The notes below the pieces were generated by a model. It ran no database searches. It was not told the DNA's origin and saw only the letters and a list, made by a program, of their open reading frames with translations. Below, one piece after another: positions 8,639-17,122 of a stretch of 64,000 nt of DNA. Origin of the DNA: Ponticaulis sp. (lineage in GTDB: Bacteria > Pseudomonadota > Alphaproteobacteria > Caulobacterales > Hyphomonadaceae). Position numbers and translations under genes: made by a program. The DNA lies in the NCBI GenBank assembly GCA_002692725.1, contig NZLU01000017.1, forward strand, positions 62,001 through 126,000. Direction: 5' to 3'. How positions within the stretch are numbered: position 1 is the stretch's first letter; every line of letters starts with the position of its first letter.

Positions 8639-9172
8639 ATGCGAAAACTTTTTGCAGCTCTGTGCCTCGCGGGAAGCGCCGGTCTGGCCGCTTGCACGAC
8701 CTCAACAGGGTATGGCCCCGCAGCGCCGGGCTATGACTATGGTTTTGCCGAGACGCGCATCGAGCAAAATCGTTGGCAGGTCACTTTTTCAGGTAATTCC
8801 CTGACTGATCTGCAAACGGTTGAAACCTATCTTCTTTATCGCGCGGCGGAACTGACCAATCAGCAGGGATTTGACCATTTCATCATGGTCGACCGGAAAC
8901 TAGACGAGGATACCCGCTTTCAGTCGACGGGTTTTGGGCGGTCTCCGTTTGCCGTTCAATACTTCCACCCAAGATGGGGTTGGCGCTATTATCACGACCC
9001 GTTCTACGATCCCTTCTATAATGATCGCGACCTGCGTGAAGTGACCCGGTACCGGGCGATTGCAGAGATTGTGATGGGCCGGGGTCCAAAGCCACGTGAT
9101 CCGAAAGCCTACAATGCCGAAGATGTCCTTATGAATCTGGGACCTGCTATTCGCCGCCCGGCCAACTATTGA
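8639..9172 (+). CDS. Small lipoprotein (CC0125/CC1285-like)
   Basis: From the ATG at 8639, preceded by AGGAG at 8628-8632, the protein starts MRKLFAALCLAGSAGLAAC. This is a lipoprotein signal peptide with a LAAC lipobox. An upstream in-frame start at 8567 would bury the signal peptide and lacks a binding site. The mature part carries FAETRIEQNRWQVTFSGN and YLLYRAAELTNQQGFDHF, a pattern shared by Caulobacter envelope lipoproteins of this group. It probably sits in an outer- or inner-membrane leaflet facing the periplasm. Function is unknown. Confidence 0.82.
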   Translation: MRKLFAALCLAGSAGLAACTTSTGYGPAAPGYDYGFAETRIEQNRWQVTFSGNSLTDLQTVETYLLYRAAELTNQQGFDHFIMVDRKLDEDTRFQSTGFGRSPFAVQYFHPRWGWRYYHDPFYDPFYNDRDLREVTRYRAIAEIVMGRGPKPRDPKAYNAEDVLMNLGPAIRRPANY

Positions 9173-9230
9173 TGCGTGACGTCTCTGTACCGATATCCAA
9201 GAAAGAGGTGCAAAAGATGGACAAAGGTCA

Positions 9231-9656
9231 ATGTGGAATCTGAAGTCACTTCTGCGGCTGTCGAAGGGCGAAGTCACAGAGGACGAGGTGAAGAATCTGC
9301 CGCTCGTCGTCGAAAAGACGCAACGGGTTTCCCGGGCTCGGCTGCTTCCCAAGCTTATGCGCGTTGCCGGGAAAATCCCGTTTGCTGACGATCTTGCGGC
9401 ATCCTGGTATTGTGCGCAGGACCCGGACACGCCGCTGAAGGTCAAGCTCGTGCTGCTAGCCGCGCTTGGCTATTTCGTAATTCCCACTGACCTTTTGCCA
9501 GACGTGATCATGGGGCTGGGCTTCACCGATGATGCAACCGTGCTTGCCACGGCGCTCAGCATTGTCGGAGGCCAGATCCAACCGCAGCACCGACGTGCCG
9601 CTCGACGCCTGCTTGGTCTGCCGGAACCGTCCATACAGACAGACATTCAGAGCTGA
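9231..9656 (+). CDS. YkvA family (DUF1232) membrane-associated protein
   Basis: The 141-residue protein contains the DUF1232 core: DPDTPLKVKLVLLAALGYFVIPTDLLPD followed by GFTDDATVLATAL (about residues 67-110). The family has one or two hydrophobic segments and a conserved PxDLxPD turn and is found from Bacillus to Proteobacteria without assigned function. It lies between a lipoprotein and a patatin gene with about 60-80 base gaps, so a loose operon is possible. Confidence 0.85.
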   Translation: MWNLKSLLRLSKGEVTEDEVKNLPLVVEKTQRVSRARLLPKLMRVAGKIPFADDLAASWYCAQDPDTPLKVKLVLLAALGYFVIPTDLLPDVIMGLGFTDDATVLATALSIVGGQIQPQHRRAARRLLGLPEPSIQTDIQS

Positions 9657-9737
9657 GCTCCCAATTTCCACTTGAAGTCGACTGATGTTCCGGCCACTCT
9701 CTCATTACGGGAAATGAAGTTCTGATGGGGGCGTCGA

Positions 9738-11000
9738 ATGGGGAATTCTCAGGTTGAAAGCCGGTTGTTTGAGCCAGGTAAAAAGAAGTGCCTGACCCTG
9801 GATGGCGGCGGTACACGGGGCGTCATCACACTTCAGTTTCTCAAACGTATGGAAACCGTGCTTCGCGAGGAAACGGGTCGAAAAGATTACGTCCTCAGCG
9901 ATTTTTTTGATCTCGCCGCTGGCACATCCGTGGGATCGATGCTCGCCACTATGGTTGCAATGGGTATGCCTACTGACGAAATGGACGCCAAATTCATGGC
10001 TCTGTCGAAGAAGATATTCTCGTCGCGCCGAAGTTTCTTCAAAATGAATAAATACAACGCGACTCATCTCACCAACAGCGTTCGGAGCATTGTCAGAAAC
10101 GAAACACTGGAGTCAGACGAACTTAAGATCGGTCTCGTCGTCATCACAAAGCGGACTGATACAGGCGCAGTTTGGGTGCTCTCCAACAATCCCAGAATGC
10201 CGTATTGGGAAGATGGGTCAGAATGGCTGGGTAACCGACACTACAAACTAGAATCCATTATCAGGGCGAGCACGGCGGCGCCGGTCTTCTTTTCAGCCGC
10301 TGAGATGAACATTCATGCGGAGAACAATGAGAAGGGGGACGAGATTGTCATTAACGGCGATTTCGTCGATGGTGGCGTTTCGCCCCACAATAATCCGTCC
10401 ATGCAGGTTTTATTGATGGCCGGCTTGCCACCCTATAAACTCAATTGGAGTCTGTCGCCTTCAGAACTTCTGATGATTTCGGTTGGAACCGGCATTCACA
10501 GAAGCACAGTGAACCGAAAGGATCGCATCCGCTTTCCGTCCTGGGTAAGTCCGTTTCTTTCGCGTCAGCTGAAGGACGACATCAACGATCTGAAACATGC
10601 CGCCGAAAGCCTGCGGTGCATGATAACCGATAATTCGCTTTATGCCCTCAAACTGATGCAATCGGTTTCTCACCCGCGCTTTAGCTGGCTGATCAATAGC
10701 GAAGTGGGAGATTTCGATCAGCAATCCTTGCTGGGACTATCGGGCTTGAAGTCAGAAGACGGAAGCATGGCACATGCTCTTCTGTCCTTTCAGCGGTATG
10801 ATTTGCCGCTGGATAAGCGTCCGCACCTCGACGACAAGAAGCATAAAGCATCTGACTTCTACGATACGAGCGTGGAGGAACATGAGTTGATCGCGCTCCA
10901 GCCTATCGATGAACCGATCAACCTAGACAGGCTGGCAGAACTCGCCGCAATTGCCGCTGAGAAACAGGTAAGCGCTGAAGATTTCCGCGCTTTTCTCTAG
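9738..11000 (+). CDS. Patatin-like phospholipase
   Basis: The 420-residue protein carries the patatin catalytic signatures: oxyanion-hole motif LDGGGTRGV (about residues 19-27), nucleophile elbow GTSVGS (Ser near residue 60) and the Asp dyad in DGGVSPHNNP (about 213). Such enzymes hydrolyse acyl esters of phospholipids. There is no signal peptide, so it is probably cytoplasmic or membrane-peripheral. The C-terminal 150 residues are not recognised. No cyclic-nucleotide synthase is adjacent, so a CBASS role has no support. It ends four bases into the convergent DUF2189 gene. Confidence 0.9.
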   Translation: MGNSQVESRLFEPGKKKCLTLDGGGTRGVITLQFLKRMETVLREETGRKDYVLSDFFDLAAGTSVGSMLATMVAMGMPTDEMDAKFMALSKKIFSSRRSFFKMNKYNATHLTNSVRSIVRNETLESDELKIGLVVITKRTDTGAVWVLSNNPRMPYWEDGSEWLGNRHYKLESIIRASTAAPVFFSAAEMNIHAENNEKGDEIVINGDFVDGGVSPHNNPSMQVLLMAGLPPYKLNWSLSPSELLMISVGTGIHRSTVNRKDRIRFPSWVSPFLSRQLKDDINDLKHAAESLRCMITDNSLYALKLMQSVSHPRFSWLINSEVGDFDQQSLLGLSGLKSEDGSMAHALLSFQRYDLPLDKRPHLDDKKHKASDFYDTSVEEHELIALQPIDEPINLDRLAELAAIAAEKQVSAEDFRAFL

Positions 11001-11773
11001 AGCGGCACTTCCACGAGATCGCGATAGGCCCGCCAGCTTGCCAGACCGATTACAGGAAAGATTACGATCAGTCCCAGTCCTGCGGTCACGAGTCCCAAGG
11101 CCACCAAACCGGCGATCAGAGCAGCCCAAAACACCATGGCGCCTGGGTTTTTTGCCACTGACCGAACGCTGGTGACCGTAGCAACAAACACGTCTGACTT
11201 CCTTTCGAGAAGCATGGGTGCCGATACCACCACAAGACAGTAGGCAATAAAGCCGATAATAGCGCCAATCCCGGTTCCGGTCAGCGCCATCATGCGACCG
11301 CCATCTGTTGTGAGCATGAAGGTCAGAAAATCCTGCACGGTCTCATGCAGGGTGAATGTCGACAGCGCATAAACAAGCTGCGCCATGCGCGTCCAAAAGA
11401 AATAAATGATACAGAGCGCCAGACCAAGATAAGCGAGATCGCGCGCCGACGCTGTTTTCACGAAGATCATCTGCGGCAGACTCGGCACTTGCCCGACCTC
11501 AAGTCGCCGTCCGGCTTCATAAAGGCCCATCGCGATGAGCGGCGCCAGAAATACAAACCCGCCCAGAAACACCATGAGCCACGTCGCGGCGCCTGAGAAC
11601 AATATTCCCAAAATGAAAGCAAGGCTGACGATGGCAAGCGCTAGGCCATAGGCCAGACAGGGCAGTAGGGCTCGCCGAAAATCTGACCAGCCGCCAGCCA
11701 GCCAGGCGAGGGGGCGGGTGAACTCAATCTCTTTTACTTCCGGCAGACTGCCTGTGGTTATTTCCGCCTGCAT
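10997..11773 (-). CDS. DUF2189 family integral membrane protein
   Basis: The 258-residue protein has about six hydrophobic segments (for example ALLPCLAYGLALAIVSLAFI, LMVFLGGFVFLAPLIAMGLY) and the family-typical N-terminal pattern in which a short soluble stretch leads to RPLAWLAGGWSDF. The ATG at 11773 has GGGAGGAA a few bases upstream. DUF2189 proteins are common in alphaproteobacteria near cytochrome or stress genes and have no proven role. It overlaps the patatin gene end by four bases, tail to tail. Confidence 0.88.
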   Translation of the reverse strand: MQAEITTGSLPEVKEIEFTRPLAWLAGGWSDFRRALLPCLAYGLALAIVSLAFILGILFSGAATWLMVFLGGFVFLAPLIAMGLYEAGRRLEVGQVPSLPQMIFVKTASARDLAYLGLALCIIYFFWTRMAQLVYALSTFTLHETVQDFLTFMLTTDGGRMMALTGTGIGAIIGFIAYCLVVVSAPMLLERKSDVFVATVTSVRSVAKNPGAMVFWAALIAGLVALGLVTAGLGLIVIFPVIGLASWRAYRDLVEVPL

Positions 11774-11846
11774 GCCTTCCTCCCATGATCTTTTTAGACC
11801 TTATTTTTTGTAAGGTATTATGAAATGGCCAAAACGAAAAGGTCTT

Positions 11847-12881
11847 TCAGACAAAGCCTGCATCCATCAGGCTTTGGGCTGTGTCTTTCACAGATTGCTC
11901 AGTATGGATTGGATCAATCCCCAGAACAGTACGCATTTTTTCGCTTGAAACATTCCGGCGTTTACCGAGGTCCGGCAGAACTTGTTTCAGGGTCGGGCGA
12001 AGCGGCGCAATGAGGCGCACAAGCCAGCTCGGTAGTGGCCGCGTCGGAATGGACGAAGCCCGGTCCGGAAAGGCTGCTTGCAGGATTTCGGCGATTTCAC
12101 AGAGGCTACAGGCACGATCAGCCAGAATGAAGCGCTGGCTTTCAGCCTCGGGTCTTCGCATGGCGATGATGTGCGCGCGGGCGACGTCACGCACATCCAC
12201 AATCTGAAAACTGAGGTCGGGCAGCGCCGGAATCTGTCTGGTTAACAGCTGTGAGACAATTTCAAGAGAAGTGGAACGTTCCGTTCCGATAATTGGACCG
12301 AGAATTAATCCCGGATTCACCACAGATAACTCGAGATCATCACGCGCCTCGTCCTTCATGAACTGCCAGGCTGCTTTTTCGGCCAGCGTTTTTGACCGGG
12401 TATAGGCGGTGTTGTCCTTAAGGTTTTCAGGGTTTGACCAATGAGACTCATCCATCATGTCCGGCAGGCTGTTGCCCCATCCATACAGGATGGAGGCAAC
12501 AGAAGAGGTCAAGACGACCCGCTTCACGCCTGACCGATTGGCAGCACGAAGCACATTCAGCGTGCCTTCGACGGCCGGGCGAATAACGTCATTATCATTC
12601 TTCGGCATATGCGCAGGAAAGGGCGACGCCATGTGCAGGACATAATCCATACCATCGCAGGCATTGTCCCAGCCGCGCTCAGACAGAAGGTCTGCCTCAA
12701 CACATTCGAGCATGTCTGCCATAGGCGTAAGCGGTCGAAGCGCCTCGCGCAGATTATCCGCTTTCTGGATGGATCTGAGGCTCCCCCGCACGCGATAGTC
12801 AGTTTCGAGCAAGTCGTGTATCGTTCGCATTGCGACAAAACCGGACGCACCCGTAACAAGTACACTTATATCTTCCATCAT
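11847..12881 (-). CDS. NAD(P)-dependent epimerase/aldehyde reductase (extended SDR)
   Basis: The protein begins MMEDISVLVTGASGFVAMRTI, an SDR glycine-rich dinucleotide motif, and has the active-site YTRSKTLAEKA (YxxxK, about residue 165) and upstream Ser (LTSSVASILYG). It resembles dihydroflavonol-4-reductase/methylglyoxal-type reductases that reduce aldehydes or ketones with NADPH. An alternative start six codons upstream (12899) is possible, but the dinucleotide fold starts right after MMED. It is divergent from a TetR gene, with a palindrome between them, suggesting induction by a substrate through that TetR. Confidence 0.88.
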   Translation of the reverse strand: MMEDISVLVTGASGFVAMRTIHDLLETDYRVRGSLRSIQKADNLREALRPLTPMADMLECVEADLLSERGWDNACDGMDYVLHMASPFPAHMPKNDNDVIRPAVEGTLNVLRAANRSGVKRVVLTSSVASILYGWGNSLPDMMDESHWSNPENLKDNTAYTRSKTLAEKAAWQFMKDEARDDLELSVVNPGLILGPIIGTERSTSLEIVSQLLTRQIPALPDLSFQIVDVRDVARAHIIAMRRPEAESQRFILADRACSLCEIAEILQAAFPDRASSIPTRPLPSWLVRLIAPLRPTLKQVLPDLGKRRNVSSEKMRTVLGIDPIHTEQSVKDTAQSLMDAGFV

Positions 12882-12912
12882 GAATCGGCCCTGTTTCATC
12901 TAATAACTGAAC

Positions 12913-12935
12913 TGACACTTAACCCCAATGTGTCA
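12913..12935. promoter_or_regulatory. Operator candidate between reductase and TetR genes
   Basis: TGACAC and GTGTCA form perfect inverted arms separated by 11 bases in the short divergent intergenic region. The position suits a TetR operator controlling both genes. Confidence 0.5.
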
Positions 12936-12978
12936 ACCGAATGGGCTGGCCTGAAGCAACCAAGAACGAGACAATTGA

Positions 12979-13530
12979 ATGGACGCACGAGAAGAACGCA
13001 TCGTTAATGCAGCGAAAACCCTGTTGTCCCGCTTTGGCGAAAAAAAGATGACGATGGACACAGTCGCAAATAGCGTTGGACTGTCTCGTTCGGCTCTTTA
13101 CCACTATTTTGCCTCAAAGAAGAATCTGGTACTGGCGACGCACAAATACCTACATACGCGCAATCGCAATCGGATCGAACAAGCGTTGAAAGAATCCGAC
13201 AACAAGCGCCCCGGTGTTCTGAAAGCCGTCCTGTTGCGAGAGAACTTTCTATTTGAACTGGCTGAAAGTTCTGACGACAAAACCTGGTATGAGGAATCCA
13301 ACTACCCGGCAGTTCGTGACCTTTTGTCGGAAACAGAAACTGCTTATGCAGCCCAGCTGCAAACGCGCCTGGAACTTCTTGGAATTAAGTCTTCGGAGGC
13401 GCAGGTGACAACACGCTTGCTGACAATGTTTGGTCGAGGTGCGCGCGAATCTGCATCCTCCAAGGAAGAGTTGGTGGCATCTCTGAAAACTGGCGTTGGC
13501 CGCTTGTTTAAGAATCCTCTCGCGAATTGA
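12979..13530 (+). CDS. TetR family transcriptional regulator
   Basis: The 183-residue protein has a standard TetR helix-turn-helix in the first 50 residues (MDTVANSVGLSRSALYHYFASKKNLV) and a divergent helical C-terminal domain. It is divergent from the SDR reductase gene and probably represses it. The last 23 bases overlap the 3' end of the convergent EamA gene. Confidence 0.88.
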   Translation: MDAREERIVNAAKTLLSRFGEKKMTMDTVANSVGLSRSALYHYFASKKNLVLATHKYLHTRNRNRIEQALKESDNKRPGVLKAVLLRENFLFELAESSDDKTWYEESNYPAVRDLLSETETAYAAQLQTRLELLGIKSSEAQVTTRLLTMFGRGARESASSKEELVASLKTGVGRLFKNPLAN

Positions 13531-14446
13531 CCTGACCCGAGGGTGGTTTTCTCTGGCTCTTCATTGCCTCCCGGAAGGTGATGTAGAGGGTCGATGACAC
13601 GATGATCAGCGCACCAAGCCAGACAAGCGGCCCGGGGAATTCCTGAAAGAACAACCAGTCGACACTCGCCGTCATAGGAAGCCTCAGATAGTCGATTGTG
13701 GACAGGAAGCTCGCATCTCCCTTGCTCATCCCTGTGATATAGCAGGTCTGTGCCAACACACCGGCGAGCGCCATCAGCGCGATAGTACCGCCATCGCGAA
13801 GATTATCTGGCGTTTTCCATTGCATGATAGCAACGGGCAGGGTGAGCACGGTCGACAAGAGGTTTGCATAGGTCAAAAGAATAAGCGGTGAATGATGCTT
13901 TGAGAGTGATTTCACCAGAATGATCGCACCGCCAAAGCACAGCGCCGAACCGAGGGCCAGGAAACTTCCCAGCTCCATACCTCCGGACGGGCGAACCATA
14001 ATCAGAACACCCACAAAGCCGATTGCCGTTGCGACCCAGCGCCTGATCCCGACGGATTCTTTGAGCAGTAGCGCTGCGAGCACAATTATGAATAAAGATC
14101 GGGAGAATGAGATCGCGTTGAATTGCGATAGCGGAATACCGAACTCAGCTGAATAGGCATAAAATGCGAGCAAAAATCCGATCGTACCAAAGATGCTGCG
14201 CGTCAGGATAAGGCCGAAATGACGGGTTTTGAAACGATGAAGGGAAGTCCGGCTGACAAAGGGCGCCACCCAGACAAGGGCGAGGGCTGACCTGAAGAAT
14301 GCCAAAAGACCTGGCTCATAGGATTCACTAAGAAACTTGCCCAAAGCCATATGGGCGGTAAACATCACACCGGACATCACCATCCACATGGCGGCCTCGA
14401 TCTGGGCCGTTGGTTTTCTGAAGATTTTGCCCTGTGAATCAGCCAT
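13508..14446 (-). CDS. DMT superfamily transporter, EamA type
   Basis: The 312-residue protein has two EamA repeats with about ten transmembrane helices (for example FGLILTRSIFGTIGFLLAFYA; WVATAIGFVGVLIMV; LWLGALIIVSST-like segment near the end). These are metabolite exporters or importers of the inner membrane. The substrate is unknown. It is convergent with the TetR gene (23-base overlap) and its start codon overlaps that of the divergent small gene that follows. Confidence 0.9.
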   Translation of the reverse strand: MADSQGKIFRKPTAQIEAAMWMVMSGVMFTAHMALGKFLSESYEPGLLAFFRSALALVWVAPFVSRTSLHRFKTRHFGLILTRSIFGTIGFLLAFYAYSAEFGIPLSQFNAISFSRSLFIIVLAALLLKESVGIRRWVATAIGFVGVLIMVRPSGGMELGSFLALGSALCFGGAIILVKSLSKHHSPLILLTYANLLSTVLTLPVAIMQWKTPDNLRDGGTIALMALAGVLAQTCYITGMSKGDASFLSTIDYLRLPMTASVDWLFFQEFPGPLVWLGALIIVSSTLYITFREAMKSQRKPPSGQVNSREDS

Positions 14447-14732
14447 GATCGTCTTTACCCCATCCGAACTGGACCAGATAGATGCTCTTTGGCGTGCCTG
14501 TCCAATGGGTCATGTCTGGACGGGATGGGCGCGCCCTGGCGACCGCGATGACGAAATCTGGATCTTTCGTAAAAAGGCAAATTGGCGGCGGTTTCGGCTG
14601 TGTAAATCCCGGACCAGCTTCTATCTCTATGACGAAAAGCGCCGGGTCGTGGCCAAGGCCGGAGCCCTTGAAGACTTGCTGGCACACGTTGACGCCATTC
14701 CCGGCCTGAATGAACGCCTGCCGCTGGATTGA
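14445..14732 (+). CDS. Small hypothetical protein
   Basis: The 95-residue protein starts MIVFTPSELDQIDALW and is rich in W, R and D (GHVWTGWARPGDRDDEIWIF, KKANWRRFRLCKS). I do not recognise it. The ATG at 14445 overlaps, on the opposite strand, the start codon of the divergent EamA gene, an unusual arrangement; the internal ATG at 14505 is an alternative start that would avoid it. No membrane segment is visible. Confidence 0.55.
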   Translation: MIVFTPSELDQIDALWRACPMGHVWTGWARPGDRDDEIWIFRKKANWRRFRLCKSRTSFYLYDEKRRVVAKAGALEDLLAHVDAIPGLNERLPLD

Positions 14733-14818
14733 ACTCCGGACGTTGAGCCGCGTTAGTTTGTGTCATCGCCGAACCTGAGCGACACTCCAAACAGGTTCAG
14801 ACATTGGAGGAGAGTCAG

Positions 14819-15208
14819 ATGAACAACCTGCAAGCCCAAATCCGTGTCGGGTTAATTGCCATACTGCTGACCGCTAGTCCTGGCGCCTTGGCCCATCATG
14901 GCTGGAGCGCGACTGAAGGTGTCGAAAGCAAACTCGAAGGCACGATCAAAGAAATCAGTTTCACCAATCCTCACATGCATCTTGTTCTTCTGACCAATGA
15001 CGGCGAGTGGGAAGTGGATCTGGCCCCACCGTTCCGCGCGCGTCGCGCCGGGTTTGACGTCGGCGCCGCCGAGGCAGGAGACAACATCGTGCTCACCGGC
15101 CATAAATCCCGCACAGACGGTGAACGGTATTTCAAGGCCGAGACGATCTCGGTGAATGGCACATTCTACGATGTCTATCCAAACCGGGAAAAGACCCTTC
15201 AGGACTGA
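14819..15208 (+). CDS. Secreted DUF6152-type protein
   Basis: The ATG at 14819 follows a perfect GGAGGAG (14806-14812). The 129-residue product has a signal peptide ending SPGALA, then HHGWSA, which begins the mature part, and FTNPHMHL and FYDVYPN further on. This pattern (mature HHGW start, a small OB-like beta domain, C-terminal YPN) is that of the DUF6152 family of periplasmic proteins with no known function. The upstream in-frame TTG at 14804 overlaps the binding site and is rejected as start. Confidence 0.82.
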   Translation: MNNLQAQIRVGLIAILLTASPGALAHHGWSATEGVESKLEGTIKEISFTNPHMHLVLLTNDGEWEVDLAPPFRARRAGFDVGAAEAGDNIVLTGHKSRTDGERYFKAETISVNGTFYDVYPNREKTLQD

Positions 15209-15230
15209 GCGACTTAAGGTCTGAATCAAA

Positions 15231-15254
15231 AAGGGCGCCCATCTGAGCGCCCTT
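15231..15254. terminator. Bidirectional intrinsic terminator
   Basis: The stem AAGGGCGC/GCGCCCTT with an eight-base loop lies between two convergent genes. On the minus strand it is followed by TTTTT, on the plus strand by CTTCTT, so it serves the leftward repeat-protein gene best. Confidence 0.75.
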
Positions 15255-15276
15255 CTTCATAACATGTCAGGTGCGA

Positions 15277-16680
15277 TTAGTATCCGCAGACGCAGCCGCC
15301 GCCAACATTCAGGACAACCTGGTTTGCACGAATTGTTTCGTACTGGGTTGGCGCTGTAACCGTTTCAGTGATGCCGTTGTAGCGAACATACTCGACTGGC
15401 TGAACGCGGGTTGTGACGATCGGCTGGACGATTTCGCGACGGGTAACCGCATCGAAATAGGTCTCAGTGTAATCTTCGCGACGGACCTCATTCACCTGTG
15501 GAATGTAGTTCACACGGGTTTGTGGGATCTGAGCTTCAACCACACGACCTGGCAGATAGTCAGTTTCGTAGCGGGTTGGCGCTGTCACGGTTTCCGTACG
15601 ACCGCGGATTTGCTGACGCTCAATCGGCTGGATCGTGGTGATCTCAACAGGCTGAGTGATGTTGCGGGTCACGCGATCAACATAGACGTTCTGGATTTCG
15701 AGAACGGTTTTGTCGATGTACTGTGGAATAACGTTTTCCTGAATTTCAGGACGTGGGCCGTATTCGGTCACACCTGGAAGGAACTCTTCGCGATACTCAG
15801 TCGGAGCCGTGATTGTTTCGGTTTGTGGACGCAGAATGCGACGCTCAATCGGCTGAACGATAGTGCGCTCAACTGGCTGAACAATGTCACGCTGTGTCAC
15901 AACGTCGATCACTTCTTCAGAATACTCTTCCTGAACAATTTCCGTGATTTCTTCGGTCGTGTACTCATTCACAACAGGCTGTGGCGCAGGAATGACCTGA
16001 ACCGGAGCTGTACGTGTTTCAAACTGGGGCGGAGCCGTCACGTTCTCAACGACCGGGCGGTCGATGCGACGCAGAACCGGAACAACCGTTGTCCGTTCGA
16101 TTGGCTGAATGATGTCGCGCTGAGCGATCACATCTTCAACACGCTCGGTGCGCTGCTCGCGAGTTTCAAAGCTCTCTTCTGGAATAACTTGCTCAGAAAC
16201 CGGCGGCACTGGATCTTCTTCGACGATCAGTGGCAGAACTTCTTCTTCGTACTGAACTGGCTCAGTCACAGTTTCTGTCCGACCATTGATCACCTGACGG
16301 GTGACGGGCTGGATCAGCGTACGCTCGACCGGCTGAATGATCTCACGCTCGGTGACGGCGTCCACATAAGTGGTCGTCTCATCGACTTCGGTGCGCTCAG
16401 TGACGACTTCCTGGACATTCTCACAGCACAGCTCGGAGTCGACAGCGATGTCGCTCGGCTCGCCCATGTCTACGACTTCAACACTGTTCGGATCGATTTG
16501 TGCACTTGCCTGACCCGAACGCGCCAGCAGGTCCAAAATTTCTTCCTGGGTAAGAACGCGGGCGTCACCAGACATCTGCGAATAGTCTACACCGCCAACA
16601 CCACCATCATTTCCGGCCCAAGCCGGCATAGCGGTCGAGGCAAGCATACCTGCGATCATCAGACCAATTGCTTGTTTCAT
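15277..16680 (-). CDS. Secreted protein built of five 76-residue repeats
   Basis: From the ATG at 16680 (AAAGGGG upstream) the protein is 467 residues with a signal peptide ending AMPAWA (residue 22). After an acidic linker with a CC pair (residues 85-86) come five tandem repeats, each starting around [VI]TxRxIxQPVERTxxQPIER and running through GRTETVTAPTxYE. The QP landmarks fall at residues 116, 192, 268, 343 and 419, so the period is 75-76. The C terminus is GGGCVCGY. The V/I/E/P/T-rich pattern with evenly spaced prolines is reminiscent of extended structural repeat proteins such as alveolins, but I recognise no named family. It is probably periplasmic or surface-located. An upstream ATG at 16815 would disrupt the signal peptide. 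Confidence 0.85.
   Translation of the reverse strand: MKQAIGLMIAGMLASTAMPAWAGNDGGVGGVDYSQMSGDARVLTQEEILDLLARSGQASAQIDPNSVEVVDMGEPSDIAVDSELCCENVQEVVTERTEVDETTTYVDAVTEREIIQPVERTLIQPVTRQVINGRTETVTEPVQYEEEVLPLIVEEDPVPPVSEQVIPEESFETREQRTERVEDVIAQRDIIQPIERTTVVPVLRRIDRPVVENVTAPPQFETRTAPVQVIPAPQPVVNEYTTEEITEIVQEEYSEEVIDVVTQRDIVQPVERTIVQPIERRILRPQTETITAPTEYREEFLPGVTEYGPRPEIQENVIPQYIDKTVLEIQNVYVDRVTRNITQPVEITTIQPIERQQIRGRTETVTAPTRYETDYLPGRVVEAQIPQTRVNYIPQVNEVRREDYTETYFDAVTRREIVQPIVTTRVQPVEYVRYNGITETVTAPTQYETIRANQVVLNVGGGCVCGY
15325..16365 (-). repeat. Five tandem 225-228 bp coding repeats
   Basis: These repeats encode residues 106-452 of the secreted protein. The amino-acid pattern is much better kept than the DNA, so the repeats are old and under protein-level selection. 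Repeat 2 is the most divergent (ERTTVVPVLRRIDRPVVENV). Confidence 0.8.
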
Positions 16681-17122
16681 CTCTATTCCCCTTTGACCTA
16701 AACAGGCCATGCCATCTCTCAACTTGCTCAACTGTGCCAACATGGCGCAGACGGAGCATGACTTGCAGTTCTTGTGCCCCATCTGCTTTGTAAACGACCG
16801 ATTAACCCATTCCAAAGGCTTTCGCCCGAGGCGAGAGTTTTCAGGGCGTTATCCGTCGTGTGGTTGTCTTGAAAATTAACAGTTCCGGAGATTGGGGAGC
16901 GATGAGACCCGATAACGAGAGCAGAATCGGTAAGGATTGCTCACGATTTCAGCCGTTCCATGGGGAATTGCCGGATGGCTGGCCAGTCGTGTCTTGGGAA
17001 ATACATCTAAAAGATGCGCGTGCCCGGAGACGAGCCGGACTATGGACGGTTAAGATGTAGACGCGAGACCGAGCTTGTCTGACAGGGGCTCGGTCACGCT
17101 TAAAGGCGATAAAGATGCCAGA
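16681..17122. other. Intergenic region with no confident gene
   Basis: No convincing coding sequence is visible; a 66-codon frame at 16860-17060 lacks a binding site and family resemblance. A hairpin GACCGAGC/GCTCGGTC (17067-17095) lies just past the ahpF stop but has no T run on either strand. At 16791-16805 the minus strand reads TTAA-N7-TTTA, one base from a CtrA box, about 115 bases before the repeat-protein start. Confidence 0.4.

Noticed and set aside
9738-11000. CBASS effector
   Set aside because: No cGAS/DncV-like synthase, ubiquitin-like or TRIP13 gene is next to the patatin.
15271-16701. 476-codon frame opposite the repeat protein
   Set aside because: The repeat protein has a signal peptide, a binding site and periodic conservation; the opposite frame only mirrors its codons.
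16860-17060. 66-residue protein between the repeat-protein gene and ahpF
   Set aside because: No binding site, no recognisable domain and odd codon use.
17067-17095. Terminator of ahpF
   Set aside because: The stem is clear but there is no T run on the minus strand and the 13-base loop is long; only a hairpin can be claimed.
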